A stretch of 64,000 nucleotides of DNA, from assembly GCA_905250075.1 (NCBI GenBank), contig CAJNOP010000280.1, positions 1 through 64,000 on the forward strand, in the 5' to 3' direction. This document shows, piece by piece, positions 34,691 to 46,969 of this stretch. Source of the DNA: Rotaria sp. Silwood1. Taxonomy: Eukaryota; Rotifera; Eurotatoria; Philodinida; Philodinidae. The stretch's first letter is position 1, and each line of letters begins with the position of its first letter. The position numbers and the translations under genes are program-made. The notes beneath the pieces were generated by a model. That model searched no databases, was not told where the DNA came from, and saw only the letters and a program-made list of their open reading frames with translations.

Positions 34691-34942
34691 TTAACTTGTA
34701 TCATTGATAGAAGATAAATCTTTTGTTAAAAATGGAAATTTTCAAAACTGTCATTATACGAGAAGAGGTGAAATTTTAGAATTATCTTGGTAATATACGA
34801 AATGTCCTATAGAATTTCTTCTTTATCAATCAGGTATATAGTGTAATCTTTTATTGAAGAAAATCAGTCGAAAAATTACAATATGTATCTAAATTTTACA
34901 TAATATAAAATTGTCTAATAATTTTCTTCTTAATAAATGATT

Positions 34943-35566
34943 TCATTGTTCCATTTCAACTTCTTTAATAGCGGCATATATACCATTAGGAAATAAAATC
35001 TCTAAACGTTTCTTACGTAGTTCCATTTCATGTTCAAATAATTGTTGAACTTCTTTAATTTTTTGTTCATCAATAAGCATTTTTTTTGCTAATGCATAAA
35101 TAGCTGTGATTTTGTCTGGTGTTAATTCTCCACCAGCTGATGCAGCACAAAAACCATCAAAAAATATCCATAATTGACCATATTTAGCATGCTCAAGACC
35201 ACTTTTTGAATGATATGGAACAGTACCATCTTCTATATTTGGTTTATATTTATCAGCTAAATCTAATATTTCATCTTGTACACCTAAACAAGCCAAAAAA
35301 TGTTTGTGCTGTTTGTTTTTCGTTATCTAATGAAAAGAATGATTTATTATAAAATAATACAAACCCATAGCTGCTAAATATCCTGATACCCATTTTCTTG
35401 TTTCTTCATTTACTTTTAAATCAGCTCCAGCTACTTTTAAAACACCTTTTGCATGAGCTAGATTAGCATAAAATTTACGTTTGTTTTCTTCTTTATGATT
35501 GTATTTTTCTTGATGCATCCATTCAGTAATTAATTGACGGGTAGGATCAGTAGGAGTTTCACTCAT
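34943..35566 (-). CDS. TerB-like all-helical protein of unknown role
   Basis: Two exons (minus), 35365-35566 and 34943-35283, join in phase to 180 aa ending in TAA. It carries two similar helical halves. The first is AHAKGVLKVAGADLKVNEET...WVSGYLAAMGVQDEILDL. The second is FDGFCAASAGGELTPDKITAIYALAKKMLIDEQKIKEVQQLFEHE, then ELRKKRLEILFPNG. The pattern '(A)xGxLxxxExxxIxxLAxxxxIDExxI' is like TerB/DjlA-N-type tellurite-resistance folds, found in bacteria and scattered in protists and fungi. It is soluble with no signal peptide. The splice acceptor matters: a nearer AG at the ATTAG would frameshift, while GTTTAG|GTGTACAAG keeps frame. Family call is by pattern only; function unknown. Confidence 0.65.
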
Positions 35567-36052
35567 TCTATTTATATAAAAATTTGAGTTATGTTATTTA
35601 TAGATATTTAAACGATATAGTAGTACTTACTAGATTTAAACTAAAATTAGTTATAAATAATTTGTGCTTTATGCGCAATAAAATAAAAAGAAATATGCAG
35701 GTTCTTATATAGTTTGAAGGTATACAAAAAAAAACGTGTGATGGGAAAGATTAGTGATGCAGAACGATTTTTTTTTTTCTTATTATCGCTAGTTTATTCT
35801 TATAGATACAATGTAACAGATAGAAATAGTTCGATGAATACAAATATTTTTTATTATTCAAATTAATATATTGATTCGTTTTATTGAAAAACTATGATTA
35901 TTGAACATTTTTATGTAAAGAATAAATAATATTGTAAATATATTTTATTCAAATACTTATAGTCAATGAATATATTTGAATATTCTGAAAAATAAAATAA
36001 AATAAAATAAAAAACTCGGCATTTGATTCGTTTATACATTGTCATTTCTAGC
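35567..36052. other. Intergenic stretch, start of TerB-like gene to end of four-TM gene
   Basis: AT-rich with an AAAAT tandem microsatellite near 35990-36012, probably in the 3' flank of the 36-kb gene. No coding exon. Confidence 0.4.
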
Positions 36053-37082
36053 CTAATAAGGACGTGGTGGAGCTGCATATGGACCTGGTTGTCTATAATA
36101 TCCTTGCATGGGAGGTCTTGCGCCGGGCATCATCATTGGTGCACCAGGTCTTGGCATCATTGGTGCGCCAGGTCTTGGCATCATTGCTCCAGGTATTGGT
36201 GCTTGATATGGTGGCATAGAGCCAGGTGGTGGTGGTCTCATCATCATTCTAGGTCCTGCTTGTGGTGGCATTGGCATAGGACCATGGTGTGATGGAGGCA
36301 TCATCATTCCAGGTCTCGTCATTGGGTTTTGTAGTATTGGCATAGTGTCATTAGGTGGTACAATAGGTTTGTAAATAGGTGGTGCCCATCCTTTTTGAAT
36401 ATTTTCGAAAAGTGTTATACCACCTATACCATGTTTAATAAACAGAACAAGAAAAACGAAAACTATAAAAAAAAGAATTGGATTGCATATTTAAAGCAAA
36501 ATAAAAGAAATAACCTGATAAAAAAAACAAAACACCCATAACAACTTCTGCTGTATAAAATGGTTTAACTGGTGAATATGTATACGATAAATAATTACAG
36601 CCACTAGCAATAAGACAAATTTTCGAATTTACCAAATAAAGTATATCAAATGCTACCATGAGAGCAACAGCTATTCCACCTAATATATTAAGTCCTGCAG
36701 TCCATTTAAGTTTTGACCAAGTCATTTTTCGAGCTTCAAAAACAAATTAAATTATAAATTTAAAATAAATCATATTATTTAATTTCTTACATGAATGAAG
36801 AGTGCTTACACAAGCAATAAATCCAAGTACAGATGCCCAACATCCAGCAAAAACTTGCCATCGTGGTGCAAACATAAGAATAATTGGTAAATCAACACCA
36901 AATATCGTCAAAGTAACTAATAATTGAAAAATACCAAGTAAACGTATCACACATACAGGCCATGTCCGACGTAAATGTTTACGCATAAATTCATCTAGTT
37001 TTTCTTCATATTCTTCTTGTAATCGAACATATTCTGATGGATCTATATCGTCTGAATTGTCCATTTCCATTGGATCTTGCAT
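36053..37082 (-). CDS. Four-transmembrane protein with Pro/Met/Gly-rich tail
   Basis: Three exons (minus): 36791-37082, 36515-36733, 36053-36462; 306 aa. The N-terminus is acidic (MEMDNSDDIDPSEY) and helical. TM1 VIRLLGIFQLLVTLTIFGVD; TM2 FAGCWASVLGFIACVSTL; TM3 GLNILGGIAVALMVAFDILY; TM4 AEVVMGVLFFLSG|VFVFLVLFI, split by an intron. A luminal loop between TM3 and TM4 has two Cys (ICLIASGCNYLSY). The last 110 residues are low-complexity P/M/G/R with a repeated MMPRPGAP unit. This is MARVEL-like topology and resembles the 27.5-kb gene (WP before TM1, TLTIFG against TFTILG, Pro-rich cytosolic tail). Specific family not recognised. The + ORF at 36023-36292 is its antisense shadow. Confidence 0.75.
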
Positions 37083-40000
37083 ATTTTTAATTGTTTTTTC
37101 CTGATAAAAATTCGTTTTAAACTGGTTGTTTTTTTATGTTGTTGCTTTCTTGTCTGTGTATGAATTAACTGATGATAAAACAAACATTCACAAAATGCTG
37201 TAACTGAGTTTGTACAGGTGAAATCGATAAAAAAATAAAGTAACGAAAAGTTTTTTTTTTGAATATGCCATTTAAAAAAAAAATTATCAAAATGAAGTAT
37301 AAAGAAAGAAAAGAGTATTGATCAAACAAAAAACATTTCTTTTTTCAACGACATGATGTGATTTATTTAATGGCATTGCACTGAGATTATTATAAATTTT
37401 GAGTCAAAATAAAATTTTCAATATCGAACATTAGTCTTTGTCTGTAATAATTTACAAGATTTGAATTCAAAGTATTCAGTGTTGCATAATGTTAATGTTA
37501 ATGTTAATTGGATAAAAACATAGTGAAACATGATTGAAAAATTTTCATTAACAAAAAACGACAATTATCATTGGCAACTTTATGTTCGATCTTTATTTGA
37601 CTGTATGTTTTCTGAATTGATTTCGATGAATTCCATGCATTTCTTTTTTCTGTAAGAGCTTTCAACAAGTTCGATGAAGAAAAATACGATTGAAGTATAG
37701 ACATTGGCTTATAATCAAAGAAGAAGCAATGAAGACTAAAAGCCTTCATTAGTATGCACTGTAAAAAATGATATGTCACCCATCTTTGTAAAACATAAAG
37801 AATACATGAATTGAGCAGTCATAGAATACATCAGTTTGTATGAAAAGTAAAACTCACAATTTAAAAAAAAACTTGTAGTATTCAATTTAATTGACTGGTA
37901 GGCAATTTAGAGAACTTTGACTATTCCTAAAAATGACTCAGATATAGCTCTTGTTTTCTCTTCGTTCAAAATAGAAAATTAAGACTGATTGATCCTTATA
38001 CATTGATCGACACGTATTTGTTTTGGTTTTTACCTCTACGAAAAAAGAGATATGAAAAAAGTAACATTGAAATTTAATTTAAGAGACATTGATTGCAAGA
38101 TTAATCGAAACCTTTTCTTGTATTATTGTTTGCTTGAATTTCTATGAACAAGAGACCAACAATTTAGAGACTCTACTGTTGAGTTTCTTTTTAATAATTA
38201 TTGGTTTATTAATTAGTTATCACAATAGTTTTTAAACTTTTAAACTATTTCTCAGCACGGAATCGAAATACAATGTTCCTACTGTGAACAATGTATAATC
38301 CTTCTATATGTTACGTTAAAGTATGAATAATTTGTCATTAAAATTAACTTGAAAAATGTCATTTGACTTATTTTAAGCTTCAAATATTGATGCGTTTTCT
38401 TATAAATGACTCATCATTGATTGATAAAATTATTTAATACACTATCTGAAAAGTCAGCGGTTATATTACATTTATATAAAGATCAATCAAAATAACAATC
38501 AGCATACTCATATTTAAGATTTATTTGATCAATAGTCAAAGTTCAACATGCTACGAATTGTGCTCAGCGTATGAAACACAAGTCTATCTATTTATACGAC
38601 TTAGAAAAATATGCACAGGCTCAACAACTGAAGAATCTCTTCCAGAAAATGAATGTCAATTTTGCGCAACAGTATTACATATTTACTAGTTTTTCTAATA
38701 TTGTTACTAAGAGTTTCCATATACACAATTCTTAAAGACAAAATATTTTAATTGATGATTATGAATAATCAAATGGTTCATTAACTTTTTATTATTTTTA
38801 TCAAAAGGATTAGTTTCATATCGAAGAATACACATTATTGTATAAACGCTGCATTCATATACTGGTCTTCTTTGACTTGTAAACAAAAAGCTAAATATAG
38901 TCGTTCATTCAATCAATCGTTCTTAAAATGTGTGTATTAATAGAATAAATTTTAGTATAAATACTTATTTGACTAATACGTGATTCACTATTGTCATCGA
39001 GGAGTTTCATAATACTAAATAGACAATATTTATCAACAAACAAATATAAAGTATTCATCTTGATGAAGTATTTTCGACGGTTTACAAAATTAACATTGAC
39101 TTTTATATAAAGACAATATTTTGAAAACTCGCATAGAAATCAATCAAATTATAAAACTAATGAAAACTATTTCTCCACATCGTTTTTATGAATATAATTG
39201 TTTATATATACATTCTGTTGTGTAGAAGCATGTACCGAGCTCAGGTATATACTCTAGTCTAAAAAATAAAACTTGGCATGTTGTTTCTTGACGATATTCT
39301 CTTCAAATGTTCTTTTATTTTCACTCAGTTGAATGACATATCTATCTTTTTACACTGTTTTTCTATAACAGATATATCAATTAATCAATTTTTCTCAAAA
39401 ATAAAGAAAAACCAGTCAATCTTTATGTCAAAACTCAACATATTTCTGCTACTAATATATAGAAACTATCGTACATGCAAACAAAATCATACGCGGTCTA
39501 TTTGTTTAATTAACATTGTTTCAGAAAAATCATTCGAAACTAATGTTTATCTACAGTTTTATAAAATCTAACTCGTCCTCAAAAAATGATGTTTTAATTA
39601 TTCAAGGTTAGACATAACAAGAAAAATAATTAATAAATCCAATAAAAGTTTAAACAATTTTCATGATCACTTTGTATTATTTCCTAAAGCAATACTCTCT
39701 TATTTTTTCTTTTTTTGACACATATGATTCACCATTATTAGTATTAACCTTGAAAATCCCCATTCAGTCAAATTTATTTTGTTGCGTACTTGAATAATTA
39801 TCCGAATCAATCATTTTTGTTGTATTAGAACCTATATGTGTTTTTTTTTTCTATCAATCAAAACAAAAATCATCGCTTTGTATCTTTTTAATATTTTATT
39901 ACTCACACAAAATTAATAGACAAATAGAAAAGAAACTGTTTGATAGTATCTATTATCAATCAAAGTATAATTCATATGAAATCAAACCAAGAAGAAAAAA

Positions 40001-43000
40001 AATTAAATGTTAGATGTGCATGGTCACGGACGACAAAAAAAGTTTGACAATATTGTTTTAATTGAATCTAACATATATTTGTACCATGAACAAAGAAAGA
40101 AACAAATGAGAAAGCATTAATTGTCTATTATGTTTTTTGATTACATGCATATCAAAACTAATTTTTCAGCAAATAAAGCAAGACATTTTATTTCATTTAG
40201 CTATCACAAATGGTAGAAGTGTAGTAAAAACTTGAGAAAAGTTCAATGTACTAAAGTTAGATCAACAAGAATATATCGTTACTCTCAATGTGTCAAGGAT
40301 AGTATTCTGAAGTGAAAATTTCACCAAGAAATTATTAATTTTGTATTAGTTGAGTTGTAAAACTCGATCGAAATATTGTTGTCGTCTAGATATTTATATA
40401 TAATTCGATAGAATTTGACAAACTCAACAAGAATATGTATTTCAAAATAAAAATTTTTAATCCTTTTTTTTTTCAAGATCAAACTTGAAAGAAAATCAGA
40501 AAAATTTATGAAACTTTGCCATCTGTTGCATCACACAAGAATCGCTATATAATATTCTATGTCGAAGCATAGATTAATTTATATTTCGAGACACCCTATT
40601 CAATAGTGTACTAGTGAATAATCATTTTAAACTTCATGAGCAGATGGAACAGTCGATTGACTAAAGTTATTGAAAGTTCAGTATGTTCCTAAAGATCTAA
40701 AATAAAAACTACACACTTGTGATTAATAAAGTCGCTACAACTAGTTTAGACTTTTGTAAACCGATCCGACCTTCGAATGAGTTCGGGTCGAGTCAGATCA
40801 AGTGCGACGTGACCTATGAAATATGTCGGGTTTCTGTCAGATTCTTCTTTCCTAACGCTATTCATCGTACTTTTCTGGGTACTTTCTCACGATGAATGTA
40901 AACAGTAATGTGTCATCAAACTGTCGGCTTATATTAGCCATAAATATAATCGTAATGATTCAAACAGTTCTGAAACAACTACATAACTTATTATTCTTCA
41001 ACAAAATACGGACAAATGCATTGGAGCGAAAACAGATCATTATATTTTCATACTTCAAATTAACTGTAAAATTCTATATGATATTGCTTCAAATAATAAT
41101 TAGAAATTATAACATCGTTGTTTCATTTCTTTTCATGAAACTTTTTAAAAATATTTAATCATAAAATTCGATGTAACATTAATGTAGTAAGCGCTGATTG
41201 TTTTGTTTTTCTGGAGTACATGATTTGAGACTAGCACTGAAAATAGTTTTCATTTCAATATATTCTATTACAAGAATATAAGTCTTAATAATTGTTTTAT
41301 TTCCTAATCCCGTTTCAAAGCATTTCCACCAATATGACAGAAGCCTTAACTGCGGTCATTTTCAGTTAATTAATAAAAGGATGCACAAATAACCCAGAAG
41401 AAAAGACTTCAGGAATTGCTATAGTAAACCTATGCGTAGTGGGATAAATGATTCAAAAACTGAAGTTCTCCAGACATCTTATCAAATGCCAACAATGTTT
41501 AGATATACTCGAACTTAACAGAACCTTAGTGTGCCTCTCTAATTATTCATACACCACAAGAACTACTTAAGCAATGGTACCTGATATAATCATTTTTAAA
41601 TCATGTGTTTATAGTTAATATATTATGAGAAATTTTATAAAACAGCTCTAAAATATTATCATAGTTTCTTAGCAAAGTTGAAGTTATAGCATCTAATATT
41701 TTAAAAGTGCATAGCACAATGCTCGTCAAAAAAGTTATGTCAGTTTTAAAGAGTTTGCTAATACTATATTCAGAAATAATAATTTATAATATCATTTTAG
41801 AACGAATAAAATCGTCGAGATATCATTGTGACATATATTCTGTATTTTTATAAAAGTTTCAGTTTTTAGTCGAATGCGAGTTCGACAACTTAAACCAACG
41901 TAGAGCACTATAAGATTTTTTATCACAGAGCAATACCTAGCAGTATTCTACTGTCCATTACTACTTCATTTCTTAGAACATAAAGATGAAAAGCGAAGAA
42001 GACTAATGATTACATACTATTGTCTCTAAAAAAAAAAAAAGAAATTGCATACTGAATTCTCAAAAGGATAAACATATTTACAAAACCTATAATGGTTTTT
42101 CTGCCGATATATGCGCAGAATTGCTATCTAAAACTCTGTTAAATTACGTAGGTAACAGAAAAGTTTTCAAAAACGACTTAACGAAAATTTACTATTTGAC
42201 TTAAAATTTCAATTTCATTGAGAAAAACTAAAAGACTTTGGAAAAAAGTTTCTTTTGATAGTAATAACAGAAAAATTCTGAATATTTCATAAATGGGTCA
42301 ATCGTTTTTTCACTTTGATACCTGCATTATAGTAGTTACCTACCATTTTTCTTCAATTTTCATCGTTCATGTCTAGCGACATAAATCAGTGATGCACAAT
42401 CATATTTAGCATTATTGTCTATAGGAACATTTTATCCGTCTGACGAACATTTTATAATGCATAGTTCAAGACGAAATGTTCGGTCGTGAATATAATGACT
42501 GTAACTTTTCATAAATTCGATGCATTCTGAACTATTTTATTTTTCAAGTGATAACTATTCTCTACGCAACTATATAAGTCAATCAATTGGTATCGGTATA
42601 CATAGTTCATCTAGATAATATTAATTTACAAAGAAAGATCGAAACTTTTGGAACATGCTTTAGTATTTTGATTATTCTTAATCGATGATATATATTTATT
42701 TTTTTTTTCTATTTTATGTTTTTGTAATATATATATGAGTTCATATCGAATAATATTATTTGAACTACTATTCTTTTTTTTTTTTAAATTATATATATAT
42801 ATATAAATATTGACATGTACGAAGGACATGTCTGACAAACATTACATAAATCTAACAAAAAAATTTATAATATAGTAAAATGATCTTATAAGATTAAACT
42901 TATATATCAGAATAGAATATTATCACATGTTATGTCATCATAGTTAAAATATGTTCCTTTCAACTCTTTAGTTATCAAAAATAGACAATCAGAAATAAAA

Positions 43001-44587
43001 ATAAAACTAAAACTGACTATCATTAAGTTTGTTACTATGAAAGATTTTAATTACAAAAAATAATATTATAACAATTGTAAAAATCTGTTTTTAATTTTTA
43101 TATATTAAAATTAAAACAATACTATTTGTCTTATCCTTATTCTGTTACATATATTTGATCTTCAATATGAAACAATATCAGAGAAAGAACATATGAGGGA
43201 ATAAAAAAAAAAATCATCTTACATCTTGGCGCGTGTACACATACATAGAATTTTTGATTAATTGCTTTGCCTTTTTTTTTTCGACGACCTATAAGATGTG
43301 TATATGTGTGTACACATATAAAGTCGAACTCGTACTGATATACTTGTCCATATACGAGTTAATTATTGCTAAGTAAAAAATAAAAAGACATAGTCAAAAT
43401 GCATATACCGTGTCATAGTCTTTCTGACCTGGCTCAATGCCAAAGAAAAATCATACTAAGTTTTTTTATTCTATGTTAAACATAAACTTTATTTCATACA
43501 CACATCATTTTTCTTTTTGTTTATTATCATTAATTTATTTTTGCTATATTGATTAATATAAAAAATATTGAATTAGGCAAAATGCCAAATTATTGTTTTT
43601 TTTTTTTTTTTTTCAATGCTGTTAATCAGATTCGTTGTTGTTACGTATTCTTCTATGCTTGCCTTTCATATGTTTAAGTACAGAGAACACGATAACAACA
43701 TATTCGAACGGCAAGAGACAATTACTATCAGCTTGCCGTGCTGCTTTTACCCTAGTTGATTTTTCATTCTCTTTCTTCTCTCATATGTGTGTAGATTCAT
43801 TGGGGCAAAGTGATATAGAAAAATTGTTGTACTCATTATTTCGTTAACATTGGAGACAAGAACAGCATGCATTTGCGTTGACGAACAGCAGTCAATCCAA
43901 CAACTGCTGTTGGCAATGAGCCAACTGCGTGCGAAGGTAGCGTGATGTAGACGTTTATCATCATGTGATTTGAATAAAGAAAGAGAACATGAAGGAATAA
44001 AAAAAAAAGAAAGAAAGAAAAAAAAAACTGTTGTTCGTTTGTTGTTCTCTTCTTCCAAAATATGATTTTTTCTATTGGTTGGCTCATACACTACCTCACA
44101 ACCTAACATACAAATGCGATGGATGTATAGAGAGAGCAGCTGTTTCTTCGTTCTTCTTGTGTGTGTTGTGTCGTGCAGCTGATTCGCCGTTAATGAAAAA
44201 TAAGACACCCTTCTTTTTTTTTTTTTTTTTTTTTTCTTCTCTGTTTGTGCTTCTCTTCTTCCTCTTGGTCGTCGTCGTCGTCGTCATTTGTATGCATTCC
44301 TCTCTCTATTCTTTTCTCGCGCTCTTTTTCTGGTTTCTATTATTACCCTACATACGCACACACACACACTCGTCGACATCATCGGGTTTATTCGCGTCGT
44401 CGTTTGTTGGTTGTATACGTATTTTTTGCTACGATTAGTACTTCCGATAGATATTCTTCAATCCGATTAAAAAAAAAACGATACAATACAATATTTAAAT
44501 TTTTTAAAAAATCGTATGTATTCAATGAATTTCTTTTTTTCCTCTTCTTCCTTCTTCTCCTCCTCCTCCTCCTACTATTAATATTAA

Positions 44588-44625
<38 letters not shown>

Positions 44626-44671
44626 CTTTTGTATAGAAAAAAAATTTATTATAAACGTATACATATCGTGA
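37083..44671. other. Long gene-free region
   Basis: About 7.6 kb with no exon series supported on either strand. Features seen: AT microsatellite 42790-42805; a locally GC-raised patch 40758-40850; strong pyrimidine-rich tracts at 43593-43612, 44213-44235 and 44537-44636, including a 33-T run at 44593-44625 just upstream of TFAP4; GTC trinucleotide repeat near 44268-44285; ACACAC near 44358-44369. ORFs at 43635-44694 come from these low-complexity tracts. Confidence 0.45.
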
Positions 44672-46969
44672 ATGTCCTATTGCTATGCGGATGACGATTC
44701 ATCTGATCTAGTCTCAATACAACATCATCATCATCATCATCATCATCATTTAATGCCTGAATCACCATTACAACATAAGTTATCAGCAAATAATACAACC
44801 ACGAATAGCCACGTTAGGTATGTTTGAATAGAAAAGTATTTTCTTTTTTTGGCTTTTAATATGTATGAACGCATATGTTTGGGTGTGTGTGTGTGTCGCT
44901 ATTGAATGGTGTTTGGCTTATAGCCAAAAGAAAAAGAATGTTCTTTTATTGGCTATGAACTAAGTTGGAATACAATATACAAACACATGCATTCATATAA
45001 AACGTGTTTGTTCTGTTCTTTCTTCTGTGCATTTGCTCGTTCATATATATTTATATATATACATACATACATACACATACGTATGCATACATATTGGCTA
45101 GAGTTCAGTTCATCGGTGAATATGAAGAAGGTTATAAAAATATAGATTCCTTCGTATGTCATCATTTGTTTCATTTATATTTTTCACTGACAGATTGACG
45201 GATCCATTTAACTGTCAATGTATATGATGTTTGATAAAGAATATGATTGTATTCCATATACATTAATTCGTTTATTTACATGTTTTCTTTTTTTGTAGTC
45301 CTACTGATTCTAATATGTCTCCGAATTCACAATTGGAACATGAAAAACGTGTACGACGTGAAATTGCTAATTCAAATGAACGTCGTCGTATGCAATCAAT
45401 TAATACTGGTTTTCAAAGTTTAAAAATTCTCATTCCTCATTCATGTGGTGAAAAACTTAGTAAAGTATGTTATGTCTAAAACATAACGAGATATTCTAAT
45501 ATTAAAAATAAAAAAAAGAACGGAAAAGAAAGTCAAGGATAAGTGGCAACAGGTTCAAAAGCTTATCGGAAAAAAATAATAACTTTTATCTAGCGAGTTG
45601 ATAAAGAAAAAGAAAGTTCCTGTTAATGTATATTTAATAATGAATTTGTTTTTTTTTTGTTTTATTTTAGGCATGTATACTTCAACGTGCTGCCGATCAT
45701 ATAAAAAGTCTTGAAAATGAAAAACTTAAACTACAATCTCAAAATGAACAATTTCGTATATTAATAAAAAGTTTTCAAATTGATTCAACAAGTGTTTTAC
45801 AAGCACAACGACGTTTATCAACAAATGGTAAATTTTAAAAATTATGAAATATTAAATTTTTGAATAATATATATATATTTTTTTTTGTGTTAAAGATCCA
45901 GATGAAACTGTTCTATTACTTAATAATGAAATAAAACCAATCGGAAATTCTGATGATACAAATGATGAACAATTAAGATTATATCACGACATCAAAAGTC
46001 GTCATGCATTAGTTCAAAGTTGGCATGATGGTACACAATATGTTCAAACACAAAAAGATGAACAACAGCAACAACCACAACAACATTATTATCCAATATC
46101 ATCATCATATAGAACTAATACAAAACAATCATCAACATCAGATACAACATTTATGATTGTTAAACAAAATCAACCTAGTCAACGTTGTTATAAAACAAAT
46201 TCACTTGATCAACATAATGATAATGGTATTGTTATTGTTGAACGATGTCAACTCAGGGCACAAAGTGTTGATACAAATAATAATAATAATAATAATAATA
46301 ATCATTCATCATCATCAAATTTAACTGATCATACTGTATCACGTCGAAATTTACAAACTATTGTTGAAGCAATACGTCATTTAGAAGGTGATGATGCATT
46401 ATCAAATATAACATCAACACAATCAACATCACAAAAAGAAGATTTACCAGCACAAATCAAAGCAATGATTAATGAAAAATTTCAACAACAACAACAACAA
46501 CAACAAATAAATAAAAGTCCATCATCATCAACAAATACAATTTATCAACAAACAATGAATATTTATGATCAACAACAAACACTATCAACAACACATGATA
46601 TTGATTTACATCAAAAACCACCGAAAAAACGTAAAATAACATATAATGAAAATGATGATACGATTGAACAACAAACAATTATACAAAAACAAGGTAAAAA
46701 AATATTTTTTTGTTTCTAATTTATTTTAACAATTAATAAAAAAACAAATAGATTTACCACCTATATCAAGTCCAGATGTTCATCATCATGAACAAATCTC
46801 AAGTGAATCATCTCCACCTCAAACAATTATCTCAAATTTAGTTGTACGTTCTCCGCCCACAGTAGCACAATTATTACAAGAACATTTAATACAACGCTCA
46901 GGACGTTATCCTCCATCTTCATTATTAACAACAAATATTCAAAGACATCAACAACAACAACAACCTTAA
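44672..46969 (+). CDS. TFAP4: Transcription factor AP-4 (bHLH)
   Basis: Five exons: 44672-44817, 45299-45464, 45671-45827, 45896-46693, 46752-46969; 494 aa. The bHLH region is close to vertebrate AP-4: RREIANSNERRRMQSINTGF (basic region and helix 1), LKILIPHSCGEKLSK (loop), then ACILQRAADHIKSLENEKLK (helix 2 into leucine zipper). A second AP-4 block, SRRNLQTIVEAIRHLEG, matches the family's conserved C-terminal QNLDTIVQAIQHIEG, which fixes the orthology. AP-4 homodimers bind CAGCTG E-boxes in the nucleus. Lineage-specific homopolymers: nine His near the N-terminus, nine Asn and seven Gln, plus a PPKKRK basic patch (likely NLS). Exon 4 is one large 798-nt exon. The start is chosen as the only ATG in frame in exon 1 before the His tract. 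Confidence 0.92.

Larger units (their letters stand above)
29290..34740. repeat. Duplicated locus, degraded copy B split by transposons
   Basis: Homology to copy A runs from about 29300 to 29600, stops, and resumes at about 33590 through 34735. The intervening 4 kb is the piggyBac with its nested hAT. Copy B also lacks most of the four-TM gene body: sequence equivalent to about 27790-28290 is missing between 34560 and 34600. The start region is damaged (GAATCATAAAG where copy A has GAATCATGCAG). Confidence 0.7.

Noticed and set aside
36023-36292. Trp/His/Ser-rich + ORF
   Set aside because: Antisense of the Pro/Met-rich tail of the minus-strand four-TM gene.
38545-38720. Open + frame (RMKHKSIYLYDLEKYAQAQQ-type)
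   Set aside because: Protein-like for about 60 codons but no start context, splice partner or known family.
44096-44694. Several low-complexity ORFs (poly-Phe, poly-Lys)
   Set aside because: They arise from T/A homopolymers and trinucleotide repeats upstream of TFAP4.
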